Of a DNA stretch of 64,000 nt, positions 9,111 to 17,341 are shown piece after piece. Both the position numbers and the translations under genes were made by a program. Under the pieces are notes generated by a model. The model did no database searches, was not told the DNA's origin, and worked only from the letters and a program-made list of their open reading frames with translations. Location: the NCBI GenBank assembly GCA_030427925.1, contig JAUICJ010000006.1, positions 1 through 64,000 of the forward strand. Direction: 5' to 3'. The DNA is from Bacteroidia bacterium (GTDB lineage Bacteria; Bacteroidota; Bacteroidia; Flavobacteriales_D; Sanyastnellaceae). The number at the start of each line of letters is the position of its first letter. Position 1 is the first letter of the stretch.

Positions 9111-11519
9111 TCAGTCACGCTTCACCAATTGAAGCGACTCGCGCCCCGATTCGGTAGAAAGGTGGAATTGATAGAACCCATTGGCAATGCCAGAAAGGTC
9201 CATCATGAATTGGAAATCCCCAACGCGGTTTCCGAACGCTTCGCTGTACACCGCGCGACCTTGCATGTCGGTCACTTCAATCGCCAACCGCTCGCCGCGC
9301 AACCCTTCAAGGCTGACTTGGAACAAGCCCGTGCTCGGGTTGGGGTAAACGGCTACGCGCTCAGCAATCGAGAGGTCCGCAACGCCCAAAGCGATTTCAA
9401 CCTCGTAAGTGGTCTCGCAATCGTTGCTGTCGGTCACCGTCACGCTGTACCCTCCAGCGAAGGCCCCCGTGATGTCCTCGTCCACGGAGAAGAAGTTGTC
9501 GGGTCCGGACCATACGAACGTGTAAGGAGCCGTACCGCCCGTTACCGTGATGTCGATTTCGCCGTCACCCGTTTCATCCGCATTGACAACCGTGGACGTC
9601 ACTTCAATGGCATCCGGCTCAGAAACGGAGGCCGTAGCTTCTGCGCTGCAATTGTTCTGATCCTGTACGTAAATGGTGTACTCGCCCGGAGCCGTTGCAG
9701 GGAAGGTTCCACCCGCCACAAAGTTCACCCCGTCGATGCTGAACGTGTAGCTGCCTGTACCTCCCGTAGCCGAACCCGAAACGAAGCCGTCGGCTCCACC
9801 GTTGCATGCGATGTCGGTTGCCGTAGCCGTAGCCACCACCGGTGCAGGGTCGACCAATTCAACCGACTCTGTGGTTACGCAATCGTTCACGTCCGTGACC
9901 GTCACTTCGTACGTTCCAGCATCCAAATCCCCGAACAGGGACTGGTCCATGGCGTCCTCGCCATTGAAGGTGAACGCGTAGCCACCCGAACCTCCTGAAG
10001 CAGCGAAGGTCACCGAACCATCGGCAGCGCCGGTGCAGCTGATGCCCTCAGATGACAGCGTCAAATCCAATGCCATCGGCGCACCAATGGTCACGGGATT
10101 GGCTGTTTGGCCGGTGCAGCCGTTCACGTCCGAAACGTACACCGTGTAGGTGCCCGCCCCGACGTACAGAACGGATCCGTTGTTGTTGGTGCCTGTCGTG
10201 TAGTTCACCTGGTCCACGCTGTACTGCAGGCCCGTCGAGCCCGGCGTGCCGCCCACGGTGGTCACCAAAATGGTGCCGTCCTCCGAATCGGAGCACGAAG
10301 CGCTCGTAGAATTCGTCACGTACACGTTGATGACCGGGGGATTGTTGATGAAAATGGCCGGTGAGCTCGCCGTGCAACCGTTCTCGTCCTCCACGTAAAC
10401 CGTGTAGTTGCCCGAGGGCAGCCCCGTGAACTCCAAGGTTTCAGAAGGGTTCGAGAAGGTGTTGTCGTTCAAGCTGAACATCAGGTTGCCGGTTCCACCC
10501 GTTGCCGTGCCTCCGATGACTGCGTCTGAGTCGCCGTTGCACGACACCGCGCTTTCCAACACCGCGCTCACGGCAAGCGGAGCCGGTGCAACCACTTCAA
10601 ATTCCAAGGTGTCCACGCAACCTGCACCATCGATGCCCACGATGTAGTGAGCGCCGGCTGGCAGGTCATCGAAGTTCGGATTGGTGAAGGAAGGCGTTGC
10701 TCCATCAATGCCGTAAGTCACTCCAAATTGACCTCCGGTTTGTGCCACGGTGATTTCACCATCGGACAAGCCTGGGCAGGAAATCGAAGTCAACGAGCCG
10801 GGCGAAAGCACCAACGCGCAAGGGTAGTTGCACGGACCTTCCGCCGTCGCATCGGGGTTGTAGTTCTCGGCGGCTTCATCCATGCAGCCGAAAATGGCTC
10901 CGGAGTCCGAAGAGAACAGGAAGCCCTCTGCTTGCTGCTCGTTCGATTGGTTGCCCTCAACGAAGATCTGAATGTTGAAGGAGCCTTGGAACGTGCCCGA
11001 AGTCGTCAACTGCGCGATGAGCACTTTCAAATCATCGCCCGCAATGGAGTTGGGGTCCGTGGTCACGAACCACGAGCCGCCGAATTGGTCGTCCAAGATG
11101 AGGTCCCCCCCGCTGTTGAAGCTCTCCAGAGGAGCCACCATGCCCACCGTACCGACGTTCCCCAAAACGGGGTCACCTGGTGCGTATCCGATGGTGAGCC
11201 AGCTGTCGTACTCTGCTTCAGGAAACGCGGTGAAAAACAGCGCGTTCACCCCCTGCCCCAAGTCGTCCCCGAAGGTGGAGTTGAAGAAACCGTTTTCCGA
11301 CGTCAACGAGAGCGGAGCCGTTTCGTCGCCATAAACAGCTGACACCTTGTCCGTAGGGTTCGTCAAATCAGCGTAAACCCGGTAGGTCTTCATGCCCGCC
11401 AAGGACGCAATGCCCGTCGTATCGTGGTCCGCTACTTCGACTACCGAGTAGCCCACCAATTGGGCTTGGCTCAGGGAAATCATGCCCAAAGCCATCGCAG
11501 ATAGGATCAGTTTCTTCAT
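9111..11519 (-). CDS. T9SS-secreted SprB-repeat protein, 802 aa
   Basis: The signal peptide is MKKLILSAMALGMISLSQA. One recurrent TTYR domain follows (nt 11465-10920; motifs TYRVYADL, AEYDSWLTIGY, AGDDLKVLIAQLTT). Then comes a single Cys module (GCMDEAAENYNPDATAEGPC). Next are five or six SprB-type repeats (nt 10800-9420), each with the pattern C.G..DG.....GGTG.Y.F....G.YTV.V.D.NGC. A T9SS type A sorting domain follows (AVYPNPSTGLF, ending LQLVKRD). SprB repeats occur in the mobile gliding adhesin of Flavobacterium, so a cell-surface adhesive role is plausible, but whether the organism glides is not shown here. It is monocistronic, with its own promoter and terminator. Confidence 0.9.
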   Translation of the reverse strand: MKKLILSAMALGMISLSQAQLVGYSVVEVADHDTTGIASLAGMKTYRVYADLTNPTDKVSAVYGDETAPLSLTSENGFFNSTFGDDLGQGVNALFFTAFPEAEYDSWLTIGYAPGDPVLGNVGTVGMVAPLESFNSGGDLILDDQFGGSWFVTTDPNSIAGDDLKVLIAQLTTSGTFQGSFNIQIFVEGNQSNEQQAEGFLFSSDSGAIFGCMDEAAENYNPDATAEGPCNYPCALVLSPGSLTSISCPGLSDGEITVAQTGGQFGVTYGIDGATPSFTNPNFDDLPAGAHYIVGIDGAGCVDTLEFEVVAPAPLAVSAVLESAVSCNGDSDAVIGGTATGGTGNLMFSLNDNTFSNPSETLEFTGLPSGNYTVYVEDENGCTASSPAIFINNPPVINVYVTNSTSASCSDSEDGTILVTTVGGTPGSTGLQYSVDQVNYTTGTNNNGSVLYVGAGTYTVYVSDVNGCTGQTANPVTIGAPMALDLTLSSEGISCTGAADGSVTFAASGGSGGYAFTFNGEDAMDQSLFGDLDAGTYEVTVTDVNDCVTTESVELVDPAPVVATATATDIACNGGADGFVSGSATGGTGSYTFSIDGVNFVAGGTFPATAPGEYTIYVQDQNNCSAEATASVSEPDAIEVTSTVVNADETGDGEIDITVTGGTAPYTFVWSGPDNFFSVDEDITGAFAGGYSVTVTDSNDCETTYEVEIALGVADLSIAERVAVYPNPSTGLFQVSLEGLRGERLAIEVTDMQGRAVYSEAFGNRVGDFQFMMDLSGIANGFYQFHLSTESGRESLQLVKRD

Positions 11520-11554
11520 CTATTCTCTGAATTGTGAATTGCTTTCAATCGCAC

Positions 11555-11562
11555 CAAATATA
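11555..11562 (-). promoter_or_regulatory. Bacteroidota -7 box (TATATTTG)
   Basis: The minus-strand TATATTTG is an exact match to TAnnTTTG, about 35 nt before the ATG of the 802-aa gene. No clear -33 TTTG was found. Confidence 0.55.
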
Positions 11563-11598
11563 AACCCATTGATTGACTTGGAAGGAGATTGTTGCCGA

Positions 11599-11619
11599 GT
11601 GAATAATGCACTTATTCAC
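11599..11619. promoter_or_regulatory. Perfect 8-bp inverted repeat GTGAATAA-N5-TTATTCAC
   Basis: The two arms at 11599-11606 and 11612-11619 are perfect inverted copies. The centre is about 60 bp upstream of the start expected from the TATATTTG box at 11555-11562, a typical activator position. The regulator is unknown. Confidence 0.35.
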
Positions 11620-11650
11620 AACGCCAAGCCGCGGCGCTGTTCATAAAAAA

Positions 11651-11675
11651 AAGGGAGGCCACAGAGGCCTCCCTT
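11651..11675 (-). terminator. Rho-independent terminator of the 584-aa gene
   Basis: AAGGGAGGCC pairs with GGCCTCCCTT around a 5-nt loop. On the minus strand eight T follow (complement of 11645-11652). It lies about 20 bp after the stop at 11696. Confidence 0.85.
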
Positions 11676-11695
11676 TCCTTTCAATTCAAATGCAC

Positions 11696-13450
11696 TCAGT
11701 GCTTCACCACCGTCATCACCGTGCGGCGGTCACCCGCCAGCAATTCCAGCGCGTAGACGCCCGTTGCAACGGTTGACGTGTTGAGTTCGACGCGCGCATG
11801 GGCTGCGCCCATTACGTTTTGGCTCAACACCACGCGCCCCATCATGTCCACGAGTTGAATGGAAGCCACTTCAGCCACCGCATTCACTTCCACAATGAAC
11901 TGATCCTCAAACGGATTCGGGTACGCCAAGAGCGTTCCAGCCGTCAAGTCCGCCACGTCAGCAGGACCGCCAGCGCAGTTCAAGCAGGAGTTCCAGCAGA
12001 CCGCACCAAGCACTTCCGCAACGCCCGAGCGCGTGTGCTTCCGGTTGTACTCACCGAAACCGTTCGGCACTCCGCAACCGGCCGTTTCGAACGTCGTCGA
12101 GTCGGTTCCCACCACGAGGATGCCGCTCTCTTCCAGCGCATCGGCACCATTTGGCACGCCGTTGACGAACTTGTAAAAGATGTCAGCCGATCCCGAAATG
12201 TTGACCGTCGCTTCGTAGACCATGTCTTGGTCGTCGTCGCTCATCATGATGGCACCCGATTGCCAAGCCGGCGAAGTGAAGCTGCCCATCAAGTAAACGC
12301 CGTCGGCTGAAACCGTTTCGTTCGCCATGTCCAACCGGAACGTGATGTCCGCGGGGTCTGGGTTCTCAACGCAATCCGAAGCGCACGAATTGTAGCAGTA
12401 CAACACTTCCATCGATTCCGTACCGACGATGATTTCGCGGTTATCCGATCCTGCTGCAGCGCAATCCCCCGTGATCAATTCGTTGTCCACGTCACCGGCA
12501 CCACCGCCACCCCAGTCGGTGCCGTTGATGAACTTGTACTGATACGTGCCCGGCGCCAGCTCGAGTGTGGCCTCGTAAATGAGGTCGCCGTCGTCGTCGC
12601 TCAACATGTTCGCACCGGGTGTCCACCCTTGGAAGCTGCCTGCGACGCACACGCCATTCTCTGAGATGACCTCCTGCGTACTCATGTCCACGCGGAACGT
12701 GACCATCGTCGGAGCGACGCACGAACCACAGCTGCTGAAGCAGTGAGGCGCGCCCGTTCCAGCCACCCCCGTAACGATGGTGCTTTCCGTGATTTCGAGC
12801 ACGCGGTTACCCGCAGCATCCGCGCATTCCGCGCCGACCAGCAGGTCCTGAGGATCCGTCCAACCGTTCCCGTTGATGTACTTGTATCCGATGACGCCGC
12901 CGGTTCCCGTCGTGTCAATGGTGGTCGTGTACGTGTAGACCAAATCCCCATCGTCGTCCATCATCTCCGTATCCCCCGGCATCCAGCCTTGGAAATCCCC
13001 TGCGATGTGAACGCCGTTCGGCGAAATCGCCGCCTCTTGTGACATGTCCACACGGAACATGACCGTGATTTCGCCACACGCAGCGCACTCCCCGTAGCAG
13101 ACCGCGTATGAGGCGTCGCCCACCGCCGGATCGACCGTGATCGCGCGGTTGTTGTTCACGGCGCACGGAGCCGGAATGCCCTCGTCCATGCCCCAAGCGT
13201 TGCCGTTCACGAACTTGAACTCGTAAGTCGCCGCCGTGTCTGTCGTGAACGCGTATTCGTAAACGCCGTCCATGTCCGCGTCCGTCATTTCCGTTGCAGC
13301 GGGGTCCCAGCCTTGGAAACTACCGGCAACGTGCACGCCCTCGGCGGCCACGGTTTGGTTCTGCATGTCCACCGATAACGTCACCGTCACCTGCGCGGAA
13401 GCTGCGAACGCCGTGCCCAAGAGCGCCAGCATCGTGTAAAACTTCTTCAT
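11696..13450 (-). CDS. T9SS-secreted protein with four starch-binding-like modules, 584 aa
   Basis: The signal peptide is MKKFYTMLALLGTAFAASA. Four copies of a module of about 115-125 residues follow. Each carries V.F.VDM, then GVHVAGSFQGWDP, then an acidic M.DDDGD.VYE stretch, then Y.YKFINGN.W, and ends in a Cys-rich tail (CYGECAACG, CFSSCGSC, CYNSCASDC, CWNSCLNC). The G-S-F-x-x-W and Y-K-F-x-N-G pattern is that of CBM20/CBM48-like alpha-glucan-binding folds. A T9SS sorting domain closes the protein (AYPNPFEDQF, ending TVVKH). The module family is recognised by pattern only. The divergent GH13 amylase next door supports alpha-glucan binding at the cell surface, which is inference. Confidence 0.88.
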   Translation of the reverse strand: MKKFYTMLALLGTAFAASAQVTVTLSVDMQNQTVAAEGVHVAGSFQGWDPAATEMTDADMDGVYEYAFTTDTAATYEFKFVNGNAWGMDEGIPAPCAVNNNRAITVDPAVGDASYAVCYGECAACGEITVMFRVDMSQEAAISPNGVHIAGDFQGWMPGDTEMMDDDGDLVYTYTTTIDTTGTGGVIGYKYINGNGWTDPQDLLVGAECADAAGNRVLEITESTIVTGVAGTGAPHCFSSCGSCVAPTMVTFRVDMSTQEVISENGVCVAGSFQGWTPGANMLSDDDGDLIYEATLELAPGTYQYKFINGTDWGGGGAGDVDNELITGDCAAAGSDNREIIVGTESMEVLYCYNSCASDCVENPDPADITFRLDMANETVSADGVYLMGSFTSPAWQSGAIMMSDDDQDMVYEATVNISGSADIFYKFVNGVPNGADALEESGILVVGTDSTTFETAGCGVPNGFGEYNRKHTRSGVAEVLGAVCWNSCLNCAGGPADVADLTAGTLLAYPNPFEDQFIVEVNAVAEVASIQLVDMMGRVVLSQNVMGAAHARVELNTSTVATGVYALELLAGDRRTVMTVVKH

Positions 13451-13496
13451 GTGATTGAATTAAGTGGTTTGAATGATGTGTACTTTTCACACTTAG

Positions 13497-13504
13497 CAAA
13501 TTTA
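13497..13504 (-). promoter_or_regulatory. Bacteroidota -7 box (TAAATTTG)
   Basis: An exact TAnnTTTG match on the minus strand, 46 nt before the ATG at 13450. It sits in the 82-bp gap shared with the divergent amylase gene. Confidence 0.5.
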
Positions 13505-13532
13505 AGGGGCTTTGAGCCAAACCTCCACCACG

Positions 13533-15350
13533 ATGCGACGACTTTGTTACCAACACTTCGTGAATGAAATCCCGTTCATCGCGTTCGCGCTGCTCTGGTC
13601 CATCGGCGTTCAAGCGCAACGGGTGGACCCGCCCGGCTGGTGGCGATCGCTGCAAGGCGGTGAAGTGGAAGTCTTGGTTCGCTTCGCCGAGGCGCCGGTT
13701 GGCGTGCCGAGCGTGGAAACGAAGGGACCGATTGAGGTGGTCGGCCCCGTTAAGGTGGCGCCTTCGGGGCGGGACGGGTTCGTTTCCCTGCAACTCCTGC
13801 CTGGGGCGGGTGCGTGCGAATTGGTGTTCCATTGGCCCGGGGGCGAGCGGCGCTCCGTGCCGTTTACGCACCACGGCGACGCCCCTGCTCGCTTGCCGCA
13901 AGGGCTGCGTCCGCACGACACGATGTACTTGCTCATGCCCGATCGGTTTGCGAACGGCGACCCGGAGAACGACGACGTGCCGGGCATGCGCGAACGAGGC
14001 ACTGACCGCACGAATTTCGAGCGGCGGCACGGCGGGGACCTGAAGGGCGTGACGAGCAAGCTGCGGGAACTCGAGGAGCTCGGCATCACCGCGTTGTGGA
14101 TGACGCCCGTCGTGGAGAACGACATGGAGCGGACGAGCTACCACGGCTATGCGGCCACGGATTTGTACCGGGTGGATCCGCGGTTGGGGGATTGGGACGA
14201 CTATCGGACGCTGATCGACGAGGCGCACGCGCGCGGCATTCGTGTGGTGCACGATTGGGTGCCGAATCACTGGGGGGCGAACCACCCGTTGTTGGTGGAG
14301 CCCGTGGATCCGGCGTGGGTGCACGGGGCGTATTCGCCGACGAATTACCGGGGGGCGACGGTGGCGGATCCGCACGCGCTGCCGGCGGAGCGTGCGGCGT
14401 TTGAGGCGGGGTGGTTTGCGCGGGCGATGCCGGATTTGGACCAAACCCAACCGCACCTGGCCCGCTACCTCACCCAAGCCGCCCTCTGGACGCTCGCCAC
14501 CACCGGCGCGGACGCGCTGCGCATCGACACGTACACGTACCCCGACCCCGCGTTCATGGCGGAACACACGGCCGCCATCCGGGCCGCCTTCCCCGACGTC
14601 TTCCTCTTCGGCGAGGCGTGGGTCTACAGCGCGGCCGAACAAGCCCGGCTCGTGGCGGGCAGTCCGTTCGAACCCGGCGCGAGCAGCGGCCTCCACGCCA
14701 CGTGCGACTTCCAAACCTACTTCGCGCTGCGCGACGGGTTGCGGGAAGCGCCGGGCTGGGAAACGGGCTTGAGCCGGTGGTACCAAGCGCTGGCGCAGGA
14801 TTTCCTTTACGCCCATCCGGAGCGCCAAGTGACCTTACTGGACAACCACGACCTCGACCGGTGGCGCCACACCGCCGGCGACGACGCAACCGCGTTGATG
14901 GGGTGGGCGCTCGTCATGATGGGGCGCGGGATTCCGTGCATCTACTCGGGGAGTGAGCTCGGGTGGTCGGTGCCGGCCGCGCCGGACGGGCTGGTGCGGC
15001 CGGACTTTCCCGGCGGGTGGGAAGGCGATGAACGGGATGGGTTCCGCCCATTGACCTTGACCGAGGAGGAACGGTGGTGGCTGGAGCGCATCAAGCGGCT
15101 GTCGGCGTTCCGGTGGTACCATCCGGAGCTGATGGCCGCGCCGTTGACCCAGTCGATCCCACAGGGCGGCTGGTACTGGATGGAGCATCGGACCGCCACG
15201 GAGGCCGTTACGGTTTACGTGAACCGGTCGGACGAGCCGCGCCAGGTGAAGGGCGAGCGACCGGGATTCGATGTCATCGAGGGCGTCGGTGTCGACGCGG
15301 AATGGGACGTGGCGCCGGGTTCGTGCCGGGTGATTTACACGTCCTTCTGA
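13533..15350 (+). CDS. Secreted GH13 alpha-amylase / cyclomaltodextrinase-like, 605 aa
   Basis: It hydrolyses alpha-1,4-glucans. I start at the ATG at 13533, which gives a leader ending GVQAQ; a TTG seven codons upstream is in frame. An N-terminal beta domain (to about residue 125) precedes the GH13 barrel, as in Bacteroidota SusA/cyclomaltodextrinase-type enzymes. The barrel opens with DTMYLLMPDRFANGD. Catalytic residues by motif are nucleophile D332 (LRIDTYTYP), acid/base E361 (FLFGEAW) and D440 (LDNHD). A C-terminal beta domain ends at SCRVIYTSF. The hydrophobic leader points to the periplasm or outside. It is divergent from the four-module starch-binding protein; no SusC/SusD pair is in the window. 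Its 3' end overlaps the convergent thioesterase by 16 bp. Confidence 0.9.
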   Translation: MRRLCYQHFVNEIPFIAFALLWSIGVQAQRVDPPGWWRSLQGGEVEVLVRFAEAPVGVPSVETKGPIEVVGPVKVAPSGRDGFVSLQLLPGAGACELVFHWPGGERRSVPFTHHGDAPARLPQGLRPHDTMYLLMPDRFANGDPENDDVPGMRERGTDRTNFERRHGGDLKGVTSKLRELEELGITALWMTPVVENDMERTSYHGYAATDLYRVDPRLGDWDDYRTLIDEAHARGIRVVHDWVPNHWGANHPLLVEPVDPAWVHGAYSPTNYRGATVADPHALPAERAAFEAGWFARAMPDLDQTQPHLARYLTQAALWTLATTGADALRIDTYTYPDPAFMAEHTAAIRAAFPDVFLFGEAWVYSAAEQARLVAGSPFEPGASSGLHATCDFQTYFALRDGLREAPGWETGLSRWYQALAQDFLYAHPERQVTLLDNHDLDRWRHTAGDDATALMGWALVMMGRGIPCIYSGSELGWSVPAAPDGLVRPDFPGGWEGDERDGFRPLTLTEEERWWLERIKRLSAFRWYHPELMAAPLTQSIPQGGWYWMEHRTATEAVTVYVNRSDEPRQVKGERPGFDVIEGVGVDAEWDVAPGSCRVIYTSF

Positions 15351-15790
15351 GGCATGAGGTGGTCGGGGCGGGCGAAGCCTTCGCTGGCCATGGCCGCTTT
15401 CCAGGCTTCGGGGACCGCGATGGGGTGGCCGGCCGCGTGGTCGAAGCAAACCAGGGTGGTGCGGGCTTCGGCGCTGAGGTGGTTTTGGCCTGCGGCATGA
15501 AGCCAAACCTCGTACGCGAACGTCACGCTCTTCGTCCCCACCGCCTGCGTCCACGTGTAAATCGTCGCGTCCGCGCCAAAGGGAATCGGCCGGCAGTAAT
15601 CCACCTCGTGCCGCGCCACGACCATCCCCGCGTGGTGCCAGTCCCACTCGCGCCCTACGAGCCCCGCGAAATACGCGATGCGGCTCTGCTCGAAGTACGT
15701 CAGGAAAACGGCGTTGTTCACGATGCCGGCGGCGTCGATGTCCCCAAATCGAATTTCGGGCTTGTAAATGCGGTGGTCGGTGGCGTTCAT
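15335..15790 (-). CDS. Acyl-CoA thioesterase, 4HBT hot-dog family, 151 aa
   Basis: The reading frame extends to 15970, but the homologous part begins at the ATG at 15788-15790 (MNATDHRIYKPEIRFGDIDA), directly behind a -7 box. The signature RFGDIDAAGIVNNAVFLTYFE matches the 4-hydroxybenzoyl-CoA thioesterase/YbgC pattern with the catalytic Asp. YFEQSRIAYF and VVARHEVDY follow as in the family. It probably hydrolyses a short or medium acyl-CoA; the substrate cannot be told. It is divergent from the small membrane gene at 15821 with only 30 bp between the two ATGs. Confidence 0.85.
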   Translation of the reverse strand: MNATDHRIYKPEIRFGDIDAAGIVNNAVFLTYFEQSRIAYFAGLVGREWDWHHAGMVVARHEVDYCRPIPFGADATIYTWTQAVGTKSVTFAYEVWLHAAGQNHLSAEARTTLVCFDHAAGHPIAVPEAWKAAMASEGFARPDHLMPQKDV

Positions 15791-15795
15791 GGGGG

Positions 15796-15803
15796 CAAAA
15801 ATA
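15796..15803 (-). promoter_or_regulatory. -7 box (TATTTTTG) 5 nt before the thioesterase ATG
   Basis: An exact TAnnTTTG match on the minus strand followed by CCCCC and the ATG. Transcription would begin at or next to the start codon, which also favours the 15790 start over the longer frame. Confidence 0.55.
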
Positions 15804-15808
15804 CCCGT

Positions 15809-15816
15809 TAACTTCG
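15809..15816 (+). promoter_or_regulatory. -7 box (TAACTTCG) 4 nt before ATG 15821
   Basis: A one-mismatch TAnnTTTG box followed by CAGC and the ATG. It lies back to back with the thioesterase promoter, five bases away. Confidence 0.45.
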
Positions 15817-15820
15817 CAGC

Positions 15821-16138
15821 ATGAAACGCCGAACGATTTGGTTCATCGCTGCGCTGGTGGCGCTGGTGGGCACGCTCATTTTCTGGTTGGACGCTCCGGG
15901 CTTCGTGGCTTGGTTCAGTGGGGTGGCGGCGTTGCTCGGGGTCGCCGTGGCAGTCCGCTACGAACACCACCCGAAGCTGGACGCGGACTTCTTGGGCATT
16001 TTGGCGGTCGTGCCGTCGCTGTTATCAGCAGTCATTGCCTTGGGGCAGTGGCAAGTGGTGGGAACTTCGGGGCCGGAGGCGGCGTTGCCGGGGTTGATCG
16101 GGCTGGCAATTTGGTGGTCAAGGCCCCGAAAGGCTTGA
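15821..16138 (+). CDS. Small membrane protein, 105 aa
   Basis: I do not recognise the family. Three or four hydrophobic segments are visible: about residues 7-23, 28-45, 59-76 and 86-99. A short charged stretch (RYEHHPKLDAD) lies near residues 46-56, and the protein ends in SRPRKA. Coding is supported by the open frame, the upstream -7 box and the membrane-protein composition. It stands alone between the divergent thioesterase and the HU gene. Confidence 0.6.
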   Translation: MKRRTIWFIAALVALVGTLIFWLDAPGFVAWFSGVAALLGVAVAVRYEHHPKLDADFLGILAVVPSLLSAVIALGQWQVVGTSGPEAALPGLIGLAIWWSRPRKA

Positions 16139-16226
16139 AAACAGCGGGATTGCGGAGGGAAAGCGATGCCGTTATCAACAACTGCCCCTACTTTATTAAC
16201 AAATCGCAAGGAATCGCCCTGCATCC

Positions 16227-16259
16227 CTTGCTGCGCTTGAAATTCCGCCTATATATTTG
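16227..16259 (+). promoter_or_regulatory. hup promoter: CTTG-N21-TATATTTG
   Basis: The -7 box TATATTTG (16252-16259) matches TAnnTTTG exactly. A CTTG at 16227-16230 sits 21 bp upstream, close to the usual -33 spacing of Bacteroidota sigma factors. The leader to the ATG is about 30 nt. Confidence 0.6.
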
Positions 16260-16295
16260 GCGCGGTTCGTTTTTCAAACTCATTAACCTACAACC

Positions 16296-16565
16296 ATGAA
16301 CAAAGCTGAATTGGTGGATGCCATTGCCGAAGGATCAGGCATCTCAAAAGCAGACTCGAAGCGCGCATTGGACGCCTTCATCGACGCAACTACGAACGCA
16401 TTGAAGGCGGGCGACCGCGTGTCCCTCGTGGGCTTCGGTTCGTTCTCCGTTTCTGAGCGCGCTGAGCGCAAAGGCCGCAACCCGCAAACGGGTGCTGAAA
16501 TCACCATCGCTGCAAAGAAGGTGGTGAAGTTCAAGGCGGGCACGGAGTTGAGCGAAAAAATGTAA
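16296..16565 (+). CDS. hup: HU-family DNA-binding protein, 89 aa
   Basis: This is a histone-like nucleoid protein that bends and compacts DNA as a dimer. It is full length and collinear with [20 protein letters not shown] at the N-terminus, then [20 protein letters not shown] and the DNA-binding arm region [12 protein letters not shown], ending [14 protein letters not shown]. It has its own promoter (TATATTTG) and a strong terminator, so it is a single transcription unit, as expected for an abundant protein. Confidence 0.96.
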   Translation: MNKAELVDAIAEGSGISKADSKRALDAFIDATTNALKAGDRVSLVGFGSFSVSERAERKGRNPQTGAEITIAAKKVVKFKAGTELSEKM

Positions 16566-16590
16566 TTTCGTTCGAGCGAAAAAACTCGGA

Positions 16591-16626
16591 AAGGCCCTGC
16601 AGTTCGCTGCGGGGCTTTCTTTTTTA
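16591..16626 (+). terminator. Rho-independent terminator of hup
   Basis: The hairpin GCCCTGCAG / CTGCGGGGC with a TTCG loop is followed by TTTCTTTTTT. It ends 10 bp before the trmH start. Confidence 0.85.
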
Positions 16627-16635
16627 GTTGTTTGC

Positions 16636-17313
16636 ATGCCCCCCATCGAAGATCCCCGATACGAAGCGCTGCTGCCTTTCCTCAGTGAGGAGCGGATTGC
16701 GCGGTTCGAGCGCGTTTTGGACCAACGCACCCGCCACTTGACGGTGGTGATGGAAAACGTATTCCAATCCCGCAATGCGAGTGCAGTGATGCGATCGTGC
16801 GATGGGTTTGGATTGCAAGACGTCCACCTGATCGAAGACATCAACCCGTGGGTTCCGAATCGCGGGGTGTCGAAAGGCACGAACGCTTGGCTCACCCTGC
16901 ACCGCTACCGCTCGGCGGCGGACCCGACGGCGGCCTGCCTCGACCGGCTTCGGCGCACCGGCTACCAAATCGCCGTCACCTCGCCCCACGTGGACGGCTA
17001 CGACGTCACCGACCTTCCCATCGACCGGCCCGTGGCGGTGGTCATGGGCACCGAATGGGAGGGTGTTTCGGAGCGCATGCTCGCAGAAGCCGACCTGCAC
17101 GTCGCCATCCCCATGCACGGCTTCGCCGAAAGCCTGAACATCAGCGTGGCCGCTGCCGTGGTCATCCACGAATTGAACCGTCGCCTTCGGCAGTTGCCGC
17201 GCGAACGCTGGGAACTCTCGGAAGACGAAAAGCGGGAACTCCGCGCCCAATGGGCCATGGCGAGCGTGCGGAACGCCCCCGGCATTTTGAAGCGATTGGG
17301 CGTGCCCGCCTGA
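16636..17313 (+). CDS. trmH: tRNA (guanosine-18-2'-O)-methyltransferase TrmH, 225 aa
   Basis: A SPOUT-fold SAM-dependent enzyme that methylates the 2'-hydroxyl of G18 in the tRNA D-loop. Family motifs are all present: the N-terminal VVMENVFQSRNASAVMRSCD (with the Asn-Arg pair of motif 1), VVMGTEWEGVSE (motif 2) and IPMHGFAESLNISVAAAVV (motif 3, the trefoil-knot SAM site). Length is typical. It is followed 28 bp later by the MATE gene. TrmH is favoured over the related rRNA methyltransferases by the motif 1 context, but the exact RNA target is inferred. Confidence 0.9.
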   Translation: MPPIEDPRYEALLPFLSEERIARFERVLDQRTRHLTVVMENVFQSRNASAVMRSCDGFGLQDVHLIEDINPWVPNRGVSKGTNAWLTLHRYRSAADPTAACLDRLRRTGYQIAVTSPHVDGYDVTDLPIDRPVAVVMGTEWEGVSERMLAEADLHVAIPMHGFAESLNISVAAAVVIHELNRRLRQLPRERWELSEDEKRELRAQWAMASVRNAPGILKRLGVPA

Positions 17314-17326
17314 CCGCATTTCCCCC

Positions 17327-17334
17327 GACCTTTG
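17327..17334 (+). promoter_or_regulatory. -7-like box (GACCTTTG) before the MATE gene
   Basis: One mismatch to TAnnTTTG, ending 7 nt before the ATG at 17342. Confidence 0.35.
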
Positions 17335-17341
17335 CGGCCGC

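Noticed and set aside
13320-14828. 502-codon minus-strand frame across the amylase
   Set aside because: Arg/His/Pro-rich antisense frame; the plus strand holds all GH13 catalytic motifs.
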